Positions 39,063 to 49,640 of a DNA stretch of 64,000 nt are shown here, piece after piece. A program made the position numbers and the translations under genes. The DNA is from Varroa destructor (lineage: Eukaryota > Arthropoda > Arachnida > Mesostigmata > Varroidae): assembly GCF_002443255.2 (NCBI RefSeq), contig NW_019211455.1, positions 33,197,778-33,261,777 of the forward strand, given 5' to 3'. The notes below the pieces were generated by a model. It had not been told where the DNA came from, ran no database searches, and saw only the letters and a program-made list of their open reading frames with translations. How positions within the stretch are numbered: the stretch's first letter is position 1; each line of letters begins with the position of its first letter.

Positions 39063-39322
39063 GATAGAATAATAATTGATACCAATGGCGACAAAGCAGG
39101 TGTACAGATACAGATCAACGCTCAATTGATAGAATAATAATTGATACCAATGGCGACAAAGCAGGTGTACAGATACAGATCAACGCTCAATTGATAGAAT
39201 AATAATTGATACCAATGGCGACAAAGCAGGTGTACAGATACAGATCAACGCTCAATTGATAGAATAATAATTGATACCAATGGCGACAAAGCAGGTGTAC
39301 AGATACAGATCAACGCTCAATT
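39063..39322. repeat. minisatellite: four identical 65-bp tandem units
   Basis: Units start with GATAGAATAATAATTGATAC at 39063, 39128, 39193 and 39258, and each ends in CAACGCTCAATT. By direct comparison all four copies are identical. The period of 65 is not a multiple of three and no frame stays open, so it is not coding. Perfect identity implies recent expansion or ongoing homogenisation, in contrast to the heavily decayed elements around it. Confidence 0.97.
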
Positions 39323-41157
39323 TTACCTATTACAACTGCAATTATGATCTATGACAGTCATTTGCCATTTGTCAAATTCACAGAACCCCTTTTCGTCGAT
39401 TCTGAGTCCGAATGGACGAAGACTTACTTTCTAACTTCCGAAACGGTTGTTTTCCGACCAATGGAACTATCTAATTAATCAATTTCCCAGTGGCAGATAT
39501 ATTTCCATACGTTTCTAAATTGATTAACGGTTGGAATCTCATTTTGTCTCTCGATTTGATCGCATTCAGTACGACGAGGTCTTCAGAAACTGTATCTTGG
39601 CTAAAGCGCATAGAACCTAGCAGTAGTTCAATTAATTACCGACCCATTTTGATTTCGAACAGAATTTTCATACACCCATGTTTGAAATTGCTCGTCCGAA
39701 AATGAATCGTCACGATAGACAACGTTCACGGGACCTATCGGAATATACACTACTAACTAATCATCTACCTGACGCCACTAAATCCTTGTATTATACATGT
39801 TGTTGGATGGTATTAACTTACATGTGGAAAGTAGCAACAAGTGGTGTCGCGAGAAGAGCAACGATGCGTAGCTTAAATATTTCAGCTCACATTTTATTTG
39901 TGTATGTACACACTTGTCGTAATAGTATCACTACTTTCTTTTGTGTTGCCTATATATAACAAACCGCTGTTTCTGTCCTTCAAGGGAATGACTCGTTTCA
40001 CATCGCTTTCGTTAACACGAACGAGCAGCGGCGGTGTATTATAGCTAGCTAAGTGTCGGTACGAAACGATAGGGCATGTCATCATTATTCGTGTACTTCA
40101 AGTAGATATCTTAATTGAGCGCCTTTTATGGCCTACAGGTAACTAGGCACTTTACCTTAGAGCAGTGAAGTTCGAGAAAACTAGAGAAAGTCAAGTAGTA
40201 TCACAATAAAACACCTAAGCAACATATCTGTCATTAATTGGTCAGAATTTACAGTTTGAATGCTATGAGTTCAAAACCTAACCCTAGTAAACTCGTTGTT
40301 TGCCATCAGGATTACTAGGGACGATATCCGTGTTACTGCCTTCCTGAGCACAGAAGGCTTTTTTCTGCATGGCCGAAATGACAGTAGTGATCAAGGCCAC
40401 CTACATAATAAGGTCTTCAAAATGACCTTGTCGGGGTGACATCTGTTGATACAAAGAAATCTCTAGAGATGCATCGTCGTTCTAGAGCAGCAGTGCAGCA
40501 TGAAAAGGAATAGGTCCCACTGTATTGTTCTTGAGGACAACAAACTTTAAAACGCTTACGAAGACGGTTCTCGCTTTGCTGACAAGGTTATATGAAGAAG
40601 TGAACCTAACCTGATAAAAGAATGAACATGACTCTGAAAATAGGACAACTTAATTAGGTGCACAATAATACTCATCGGAGGGCTAACAAATTCATCCTTT
40701 TCTGTTTGACCCTTTACAGGGAGACTACATTATCATAGTAGAGCGTTGTTTGAGTTACCGTGATATGTTTTTAATCGTTTGAGGGCTAGCAAACCTGCTA
40801 CCTAGGATCCTTTACGCCCAATTTGAAAGTGATAGCCAGCACAAAAGAGTGAGGTTGTAAACCATCTTTGGCTGATACGAGGCAGGCACGTCAATGAGCT
40901 GTTAATCTTTACAAATAATTTCTAATAATCTAGACGAGTCTTTAAAAACGGGCTTCTTTGAACCAATTCTATTTGAAAAAAATCGGTACGTATACAACAA
41001 AATTACTTACGTCAGTTGCTTAATATTCACGCCATATTTACCCACAGGATTGCTTTAGACTCGCATTGCGTAAAATCATGTTGACGTTGGTCAACTAAGC
41101 GTGGTCAACACGTGTGGCTTTGAAGCTCTCTAAAAAGGTCGAAAGTATTCTACATAC

Positions 41158-41160
<3 letters not shown>
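39323..41160. other. non-coding stretch
   Basis: No recognised gene. A frame at 39490-39705 contains SINYRPILI, which resembles the NYRPI motif of LINE RTs, but no neighbouring motif supports it. Confidence 0.35.
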
Positions 41161-41209
<49 letters not shown>

Positions 41210-41254
41210 GGGGAAGGAGGGAGGGAGAGGGAAAAAGAGAGGGAGGAGAGAGAG
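41161..41254. repeat. (TA)n run followed by a homopurine (GA)n tract
   Basis: TA dinucleotides at 41161-41192 pass directly into a purine-only tract at 41193-41254 made of GA, GGGA and GGA units. Such a junction combines a stretch that melts easily with one that can form triplex (H-DNA). The minus-strand frame through it (SLSLPPSPS) is an artefact. Confidence 0.95.
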
Positions 41255-41622
41255 ACGATACCTTTTTGTATTGTAAAATAATAGTACTTCACTAAATATG
41301 CTCAATTTGGTTACCGCTCTTCTCGTAACACTCTAATCCCATCAATTTAGGACAGTTGCAATTTCGGGGCGAAAAATTGTGGCAAGTGATTTTTGCATCC
41401 CTTTATTATAGTTGAATGAATACCATTAAGGGAATTTTACCTAGGCCGAAACAGATTATGGTCGTCTGAATGGTGCCGAATTCGGGCTGTATGGTAGAAA
41501 CATTAAAGTTCTCTCAATTTTTGCCGGCTAGCTGAATAGTACAAGGTCTAGCGTCACTATCGTGGGAGACGACACCCTTTTTGTCCACTAATACCGGGAC
41601 TTGTTGAACAATTGATAGTAGG
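41255..41622. other. non-coding stretch
   Basis: Unrecognised AT-rich DNA between the TA/GA repeat and the tRNA-like motif. Confidence 0.4.
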
Positions 41623-41690
41623 GTTCGAACCCAAGCGTCAGCATTTCCAACGATTGCACGCTCCCTTTCCTGATTCATTAGACACTTAGA
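41620..41690 (-). other. tRNA-like pol III promoter motifs (possible SINE remnant)
   Basis: On the minus strand a B-box-like GGGTTCGAACCC (its complement at 41622-41633) follows, at tRNA-like distance (about 50 bases), a TGTCTAATGAATCAGG segment resembling an A box. The T-arm pairs only partly and no acceptor stem closes, so this is not a functional tRNA gene. A tRNA-derived SINE head is possible. The 12-base B box is itself a palindrome, so the strand rests on the A box alone. Confidence 0.22.
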
Positions 41691-41740
41691 TACATTCACT
41701 GTTTGGCGTCGATCCCGGTTTTGTCACAAATTGTAGAAGA

Positions 41741-41764
41741 CATCTATATATATATATATATATT
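41741..41764. repeat. (TA)n microsatellite
   Basis: About eleven TA units, following ACATC and ending before TTTGTACAC. Confidence 0.9.
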
Positions 41765-42283
41765 TGTACACTATTGTCGTGTGTAATCCACTTTTAGTTA
41801 ATCGCTTTAAAAGTTTGTTTGATTTTGTCGCCTTGTTGTAAAATTTGCTGCGTTGATGATAAATTGTTTCGTGTGAATTCATATGACCCCCCAAACAGCT
41901 CAGTGGCCAGTTGACTTACAGCCGTCCAATGGCTAATGTTTAACTGATTGCCGACGATATCAAACCAGTCATGTGTCGGTCTTTCTCAACTTCCATCAAC
42001 TTGCGAGCAGGATCTTCCACGCCGAAGCAAAAGCGATAAAATCGTCTTTAGATTTTTTCTTTCAGCAACGCATCTAGACTATGAGCAGAATCACGAACTT
42101 TTCTTGGTCTGGGGCTTTCGTCTTTGTCGTCGTAACAGACGTAACTGTGATTTTTTGCAGAAATTCCGCTCATATTCAAGACGCTCTATCGTACGTCTGA
42201 ATAATCTCAACTTCCAACAATGACCTAATGTAACCGATATCATCTGAGAGTTCCTTTAAGCCATTTCAGTAGAGAAACGGCCT

Positions 42284-42304
42284 ATGTATATATATATATA
42301 TATA
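42284..42304. repeat. (TA)n microsatellite
   Basis: A short TA run (ATGTATATATATATATATAG). Confidence 0.85.
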
Positions 42305-44038
42305 GGGTTGTCGATAGATGATAAACATATCCACACTGCACATCACCGTCACGTGTCACACATAAGCAGGCTTATCATGCAATCCCAAGATAACTATACA
42401 CCGCTGATTTATCGAATCATTATTAACCTGATCAGCCAATGGGCTGTCTCCACCTATCCTTCTTGAATGTCATGACGTCGTGGTGTTTGTTGACCGAGCG
42501 CACAAGGTTTAGCCCCTGCTGCCCCCTATTGCACCTTCACAGTCCGCATCAGCATCCTCGGCGGCTTATTGTGAATATTATCCATGTGAAATATTGCAGA
42601 CGAAAAATATAATTGATAGCTAAAGACGCAAGCAGATGATGCGGTAACATGTTTGAGGAATATGCATACACTGCGTAAACGTCTTTTTATGGAAAAAGCT
42701 GAGGGGGAAACATGATAAAGATGTCTGTCAATTGAACTATTGAAAGCTACAGGACACTCACCTAATTTTTTTCTTAAATAACCTAATAGTCAGGACAGCT
42801 GACCTAAGCGGGTTCCGTTGTATGCTCGCCCCCGAGCCAATGTCCCTTACAGAACGGATGGAGTTTGCTTTCATTAGTTAGCGCACCGAATATAAGAACA
42901 GCCGTTGTGTTATATTAACCATACGATACGATGGTTATATTCGAAAGTAGAGGGTAGGTTTTCTCAAGTATTTTGCATTTTATTTTGAATGAGAAATATT
43001 AACGGGGAAGAGTGAAGTGCAATTTATTACTACACATATACGAGTTTATAAACAGAAATAGGTGTCCAGCCATAGAAAACATATACTAGGTTTATACAAA
43101 ATAAAGATTTGTGTATTCGTACGCGTAACAATCGGCTTAAGCTGCCAGACCCACTGCCGTTGTCGTGGTTGTACGGCTGCAAAGACATTAGGGTTGATAG
43201 CATAAAGGGACAAAAGTCTTAAACTGAACAAAATCACATAATGCCAAAAACGGATCCTGCCGGGTCGCAGAATGTCAGAATAGGGAAATTTAGGTTCAAA
43301 AGGTCCTGTCATACAGCTAAACGACACAATTCAGCATGGCCGAAGCTAGCCTACCGGTCCACGCTAGACTCCCCGACGGTGATTAAGCAGTTGTCGATAA
43401 TTTTACCCTCGGAGAAGAATCTAATATCCAAGCGACCGCGAGATCATAGGACATCCACTTTTGCGAACGGTTGTTTTGCCCGCATGGATACGAAGTTAAA
43501 ATTCGTTCATAAACTTTATAGATTTTATCCTATGGTCGAAGTCTTTGTGCACGAGCTGTGGTGGGGCCAGGTATGATATCCAAAATTTCGTTCAGTGCAG
43601 CATCCAGATTTTATGTAGCCTTTCATAAGATTGTATCTTTCAGTGAAGACCTTGACTCACTACATGCTATTGATTAAAAAAATAAACTTTGATCCTGAAG
43701 CGCCGCTGAACTGCAGCTTCGAAAAGTTATAATTTAAATTTAACTTCGTATTGATTGGATAATAGGTTTCAAGTTATTTCGGGCTTATTCTGTTTCTAGC
43801 GAATTCTGTTTAAATAGGATATTTACCATTTGACATTAAAGTTCGACACTTCGAAGTGCTCGTAACTTCTTAAAATTTCTGCACAAAAGCATGCATGAAG
43901 CATGTTCTACCTATAAATTACAAAATTTCTTGAAATCACATTATGGAGCGTAAACCTTGTACCAGATGTTGTGGCTGCATTCGCTGAAGATACTTAATCC
44001 TGGCTCACTTAAAAATTTATTATTTATTTAAAAAAAAA

Positions 44039-44040
<2 letters not shown>
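42305..44040. other. non-coding stretch
   Basis: No recognised gene. The plus-strand frame 43241-43576 ends at GGGGCCAG|GTATGA, which resembles a splice donor, but its peptide has no known domain and the minus strand is also open for 93 codons over part of it. Confidence 0.35.
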
Positions 44041-44096
<56 letters not shown>

Positions 44097-44097
44097 C
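44041..44097. repeat. long (TA)n microsatellite
   Basis: Nearly uninterrupted TA dinucleotides for about 57 bases, next to an A-rich run (TTTAAAAAAAAAATATAC). Confidence 0.95.
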
Positions 44098-44142
44098 GAG
44101 TATCATAATATTATGAGAGGATGTACTTAAAATATACGCAAT

Positions 44143-44212
44143 CGTGTCCTAGGATTCGAACCGAAGATCCCTGCTTTGCCTAGAAAGTGTTTTGGGTCTG
44201 AGTCATCCCATA
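44143..44212 (-). other. tRNA-like pol III promoter motifs (possible SINE remnant)
   Basis: On the minus strand a consensus B box GGTTCGAATCC (complement at 44152-44162) lies about 44 bases after TGACTCAG (complement around 44200-44206), which resembles the TGGCTCAG form of an A box. That spacing is normal for a tRNA. T-stem pairing is poor and there is no acceptor stem, so a working tRNA is unlikely. The element would read toward the adjacent (TA)n tract at 44041-44097, as a SINE with a simple-repeat tail would. Confidence 0.28.
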
Positions 44213-45262
44213 ATTACGAATACCAGAGGGTTGGAGATACTCAGATAAAATAATGCGTATATATTCTCAAACGTCACAAGCGAATGGTATTTGATGCCGG
44301 ATTCAGCATTTTCCAGGTTTATCTGACGCAAAAGACCAGATCGGTGGCGCAACAAGTTCTGGGTCTTGCAACATAATAACGTTTGGCAGTTTTTGGCAAT
44401 AAGTTCAACATATATGTTGCCCTGATCGCTGTATTTTTCGGGATTAACCCATACGACCTTTTGCTATTACCAAAAGGTAAGCGCTTCGACAGGATGGAAA
44501 AATGGTTGAATTAGCCAAAGGTTGTTTCGACAATCGAAGTTGAAAAATATGTATGTGTGTTGCATCCGGTGGAAGTTACTTTGAAGGAGGCAACTTGAAC
44601 TGGGACTAGTATCTAAATGCCTAACAATCAGGAAGAAGCAACTGGTTAATTTTTAAAAAAAAATATTGATGATTAAAAGCTATTTATTGTAGTGACGGCA
44701 CAATAGTACTGGTACAAATGCATTTTTTTAGCAACAGTCCTTCTGTATATACTAACAACGACGGAAACACCCCATAACAACAGATACATATGTGGTTTGG
44801 GATCCAACAGTGTCCACGTCCGAGTAGCCATACACTATGATCTGGCTAGCTGTTTCACCTAGGTTATCCAGCAACGACTTTCACGTTTTCACATATAAAA
44901 CATTAGGTTTCAGTATCAAGTGCATTGCGATTTCATTGAATTGCGAGTGCATCTTTTTACGCTGCTGAGCCCCATTTTGAAGCAACTATACTATTGATCA
45001 ATCGTTCTTTACGGTAGCTGAAATCTCGCTTGGTTTTATGGATAGGGACCATTTTTTTTTATAAGAGTTTACTAGTGCTTTACGTTTGCCTGACATATCT
45101 AGTCAGATAGTGTGGGGCTCCAAGGAAAGGATCAAGGTCCAAGATGTGTATCAACTAAAACGAGTTCTCTTTGGATGTGTGGGATAGGCTAGTGGAGACT
45201 AGAAGATCTGAGATATACGTCAGCCCCACTAGCCAATACATGAATAGATTTAAAAAGAAAGG
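44213..45262. other. non-coding stretch
   Basis: No recognised gene. It lies beyond the C-terminal end of the minus-strand LINE that follows and may include that element's 3' untranslated region. Confidence 0.35.
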
Positions 45263-47560
45263 CTATAAATGCAGCCTGTTTGTGACATATAGGTAATCAT
45301 GCTGGCCTAGGGATGCTATTCTATCGGAAGTTGCCGTAGCCTTTTTATAATAATGAATTACCTTCGTGACGGTAATTCTCCAATTCTTCTGGTTTTATAG
45401 TACTTTATTGATTCGCCCATCGTTAGTGGCCAGTCCTATATCATTTGTTAAGTCGTCCCTAAGTTCCACTAATCCACCACGTCTCTAAATGATATGGATG
45501 GCGGAATCTTCCTTTTCCCTATTATAAAATACATATGCAGCGTTTTCAACAATATGTATGCTGTTTCAATGCTCCTCGAAAGAATGGTGCGTAGTCAGTA
45601 CCTGAGCTACATGTTAGGAGACCTACCTATGCTTTCCTTTGAACCACATTGTAATGTCATCGAGATACATGTTGGCTGTGGGGTTCTTTTTATTTTGAGG
45701 ATCGGACCATCTCTCCTGCCATTTAACCAGCGAGTCTGCGTGATGCTGCTCTTTCGAATATTTTGACATTAAATATGCCAGCTTTTCTGTTTAAAGCTTC
45801 TTAAAGATTAAGCGGGCTTTTGTTACGATTGGTTCATGTGAGACGATTTAGAACACTTTGGCTACCCTCAAGGCTATTTGCCTTTGGTCGATAATCAGCC
45901 TTCGTTTGTTTGCTACCTTTGTCAATTCTGCAGGCCAAACTGGGTCAGTGCATAGTGCTCTTGAGCTGACGATCGACGCTGCTACCCGTTCTTATTGCCG
46001 AAATCATACATGTGATTCTCATGAGTCGTGCGCGTTTTTAACTGGTCGCATGATTTTAGCAGTTGCATGTTTGAAGTGAGCCGTTATAGATCCGTCGGTG
46101 ATCGCATTAAGTGCTTTTTTGGGGAAGTTTTTTGTGTCCTCCTGTGCTTACCCAAGAATCACCCGTTCTGTTTTTTTCTAGAGCCAGGTTCAGCTTGTAT
46201 TCCCTGAGCGAGTTCTGAATAATATTGTAAATATTATACCATCGAATTTTCGCTGTCGATCTTTACTATCGACCTAAGCTACAACAGTGACTCCCCTCAT
46301 GCAGTCTTGATGTAGTACACCATATTATCCCATAACTATGGTCGTGAACCTTGTGAACACCCATACCCTTACAATGTTTTAGCATACCCATTGTGTCTAA
46401 CAAATTCGTGGATAATTAAGATAATAAGAAATCACTCTATGCAGGTAGAGAAATACGCCTGTTAAATATAACCTGTTTGGGGACAAAGCTGAAAGCATCG
46501 CAGACGCCAAACTTCACGAAAATGCATAGGCCCCTAGCCTATATTATCCTGTACATTTCAGCCTAAGCAATGGCCATAACCTTGAAAGCCGCATGCGGTG
46601 TTGGTATTCGTTTTGTAAACTGCAAATAATTCCTAAAAATTAAGCTTTCTCGACCTTTAGGACCCTAAGTGCTATAACTTCCTCTGCGATTTTAACAGAC
46701 AGATTAGTTTATAATCTGTTGGGTTCTTTTATCTCTCCTTAATTTTGGTAAATTAGTAGTGTTCCATGCTATTAGGCAGATTCCGAAGTGCAACAGATCG
46801 TTCATTGTTTCATTAAATAGGGCAACATCACTCCCTAATAGTGCCTTACACGATTCACGTGAGAACCCGTTCGGACCGGTTTCAGGACCTGACCATGGAC
46901 ATTTCTTTGGTTGGAGTCCCTTTTTCTATGTTATTTATGAATTTTCCTATTTCAAATGTATTTATTATGTGCGTCAGACTGTTTGTACGGTGTCCTCGTT
47001 CCTCACAGTGAACAGTGTTCTTCACTGGTACGCTCCTTGTGTAGGTCTCTGCTAGATTCGCATATTAAAGCAAGGAACTAGTCTTGCTGTGGCTCCGAAT
47101 TCAGTTTGTCATCTAATGACTGGACATTTTGTGGCTGAAGTACAACCAGAGGGAATTTACTATCTGAAGATAAATGGGTTATTTGTTACCTCTATATTTT
47201 GAGAAATACGAAACATAGAGGTAACAAATGACCTATCTGTCTTAAAGCATTTTGTCTAATTAATGAGTCGCGGTGGAGTTTGCTTGTTGTAATGATGATG
47301 CCCTTACCTCGCCTAATATATCTCGTCTAGTTTGACGTTTAGCGAGTTGGCAGTGTCTCCTTTATTGTCCTTGGTTCGTCAGACTTCTTAATGACTAGAA
47401 AAGTGTTAGGCGACTACCATCTCTAGCTAGTGTTGATGGTGGTATATACCCGTTTTCAATATTCTACATTATTCCTTTCTTAATTAGCATTAAGGTCTTA
47501 CGATCATTAGTTGTCGATATTTCTCTCATAGCGATACCGTAGGCTACGGGAATACCTGGA
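45263..47560 (-). pseudogene. R1/Jockey-type LINE ORF2 relic, RT plus C-terminal region
   Basis: Minus-strand ORF2 relic, spread over all three frames. From its N side: EIGKFINNIEKG near 46960; LPNSMEH (about 46775) and KNPTDYKLICLL (about 46700), matching LPxxW...NYRPISLL; a YGVL...GVTVVA stretch near 46300, matching MYDxxL...VxxFADD with the Asp pair lost; LREYKLNLALEK (46158-46222), matching WLxxxxLxLAxxKTE; CTDPVWPAEL and then RQIALRVAKVF (45859-45968), matching YGAPVWA...QRxxALRVxxxY; and KWQERWSDPQNKK (about 45735), matching the WQxRW...KGRW block. The last frame reads GGLVELRDDLTNDIG and ends at a stop at 45263. Spacing over about 1.7 kb fits the family without a large deletion. The upstream part to about 47560 (STTNDRKTLMLIKKG) is likely the linker before the RT. 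Plus-strand frames here are shadows. Confidence 0.75.
47181..47229. repeat. 15-bp perfect inverted repeat with a 19-base loop
   Basis: ATTTGTTACCTCTAT at 47181-47195 is mirrored exactly at 47215-47229. It sits inside the linker part of the minus-strand LINE relic and may be a small later insertion or duplication. Confidence 0.85.
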
Positions 47561-49316
47561 CTTTTATAACAACCGAAACCTATACATTTGTGTGGCCTTG
47601 ACTGTTCGTTGTTAGCTTAATCATTTCTTGCTGCAGTCTGCGTTCCTTAGTTTTTTTTGTGTGTTGACTACGGTTTGGAGCTACTGCTAACTACGATGTC
47701 AGTATCGGGCACAGTAGTTAAGCGCTCAACCAGTTTCCAGATATTTTCCACCCTGATATACTGTACTTCTTTCGCGATTCTCTTCAAAAGCTACGAGCCT
47801 AACCTTGAGTTCTGACTGAGGTAGACAGTGTCGATTATGCTGCAGTTTAGCGTCTTCATACTTCTTTTATTATCTATATGTGCTTTCTGTTTACCAAGAT
47901 TATTTGTGTTCCCACCATTGTTTCCGTATCTGGACTATCCTTTTCAGGAAGCTTATTGGAGTCTTCTTTCGTCCAGAATGCTGTAAGTACATTGGTTGGC
48001 CCGTTTAAATATCAGGCATCGTGTTTCCAAATGTTCGTTCCCGAATCCTCTTCCTTGCAATAATATTATTTAACTCGTCCGTTCCCATTTCTCTGAATTC
48101 GTATGTATTTTGACAGTTTTCTTAGATTTAGCAAAAGTACACGCGTGAAGCCGTGCCCTTCGTATTCGCTTTCTGTTTCTTAGTGTTACCTTTTGATGAG
48201 TTCTTAAATTTTTTTACGTTATCGCAGGTCTTCTGGGATCGTCCCTCCTTGCACAGTTGGTTTACTTTTCCATCGCATCCAATTGCTACGTGGTGTTTTA
48301 TGTACTTAAATGATATGATGTGTTTATGCCTATCTAGGTAATCTACACCGTTACGTTGGTGACTTTCCTGTTAAAAGTCCTGCCTATCAGGTTGCGAAAT
48401 CGAAATTTTCGTTATACCTAAGCAAAAGTGTACGTTATTCTTCAACCGGCTATAGCACCGAAAACGCGCATTTTCTTTAAAGGAATCCAGGTACTCTTCT
48501 GCTTACTGCGAGGCCATCTGTCAAAGTTCGAACTGAATTCCATTCATCGTGGCCCGTTTATTTGCAGATAATGGGAATGAAGCTACCCGTAAGAGCAGAC
48601 GCCGCCAAACCTGCAGTGATCATGCGTCTGAATTTAAAGAAATCGTTCTTTAAAGATATCAGCTCACTTTATATACGCTGTTACCGCTGTGGTTTAAAGC
48701 TTCTATCCGTATTAGTAAAACATCAAAGAAGTAAGGGCTCAGCAATCGTTTCCCAAGCAGACCCACCCTTATGATGACGACGCCAGTTCTAAGTCATCAA
48801 TTGATGTCTTTGACAGTTTCATTTTCGTTATGAAAAAATGCTTGAGCCCTCCTTTTTAACTGATTTGTCCAAATTCTAGTAAAAAAATGTTTTAAAATAT
48901 ATAACGGAGTTTTTTTTTCAATTTTAGACCTGTGTAGGGCCACCAGTAAACCTTAGGTGAATTCGCCTACCCCCTTTTGTACGGTGACCTTGAGGGTACT
49001 ATCCGTGATCCTACTAATACCGTGATCAGCGGTATCGAAATGTTCATGAGCTACATCTGCGCTGAACCTATAATTATGGTAAAAAAAAAAATTGATTTCT
49101 CTCATCATTCGTAAATATTCTTATGAGCGACTATTAACAGTTTTCTTCAAAAATAATTTACAGAAAGGATGCCCTAATAAGTATTACTGAGTCTCCCTAT
49201 TTATGGCGAAGAAATCTCTTGTGACCATCTCTGAACATAACTGGTCATCTTTCTGTATGAAAATGGGCTAGGTCGAATACAACTAAATACAGGCTGGTAG
49301 CTTCATCAATTTCCCT
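47561..49316. other. stretch possibly holding the 5' part of the minus-strand LINE
   Basis: Minus-strand frames here are Lys/Arg/Asn-rich and protein-like (for example KYIKHHVAIGCDGKVN, then KNSSKGNTKKQKANTK near 48200-48300). They could be the gag or endonuclease-proximal part of the same element, but no diagnostic motif was found. Nothing else is recognised. Confidence 0.25.
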
Positions 49317-49640
49317 TTGCGCTATATACCATTCACGAAATCATCATTAGATCGTACAATGTTTTTTAGGGACTGTTTTAGTTCGACATTCACGGGAAAA
49401 AGAATCTGCAGTGCAACCAGTGTAGATAAGCAGTCAAAGTTTGATTTGCTTATAAATTTTGATCGAGTTATTAATGATCAGAGGTTTGAAGTAGAACTCA
49501 GGCTCGACACTGATAACCGGAATTGCTGGACGTGTTGGGAAAACCTCAGATAAGTCCAGCGACATCACCCTAATTAGGCTTCTAGCAAGCGCGAGCCTTT
49601 GATGCTACTCATAAAAAAAGGTGATCTTGCAGGCTTAATC
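49317..49640 (+). pseudogene. CR1-like LINE fragment just upstream of the RT domain
   Basis: A 78-codon plus-strand frame reads FFRDCFSSTFT (residues 16-26), LLINFDRVINDQ (44-55) and LRLDTDNRNCWTCWENL (61-77). This matches the region that joins endonuclease to RT in CR1/Jockey-group LINEs: FxxFFSSVFT, then a variable loop, then LxxIxIT...V, then LxxLxxxKSxGPDGI. The GPDG motif is replaced by Trp-Thr-Cys-Trp. Beyond the stop, LMLLIKKGDLAG at about 49603-49630 resembles VTPIFKKGD at the start of the RT. No further RT motif follows, so the element is truncated. The match rests on two adjacent degenerate motifs. Confidence 0.45.

Noticed and set aside
39490..39705. SINYRPILI peptide resembling the NYRPI motif of LINE RTs
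   Set aside because: No second RT motif at the right distance in any frame; a five-residue match alone is not enough.
41620..44212. Functional tRNA genes at 41.6 and 44.1 kb
   Set aside because: B boxes are good but T stems pair poorly and no acceptor stems close; kept only as possible SINE remnants.
45494..47055. Plus-strand frames over the 45-47 kb region (for example 45494-45766, 46759-47055)
   Set aside because: The minus strand shows ordered LINE motifs over the whole interval, so the plus-strand frames are shadows.
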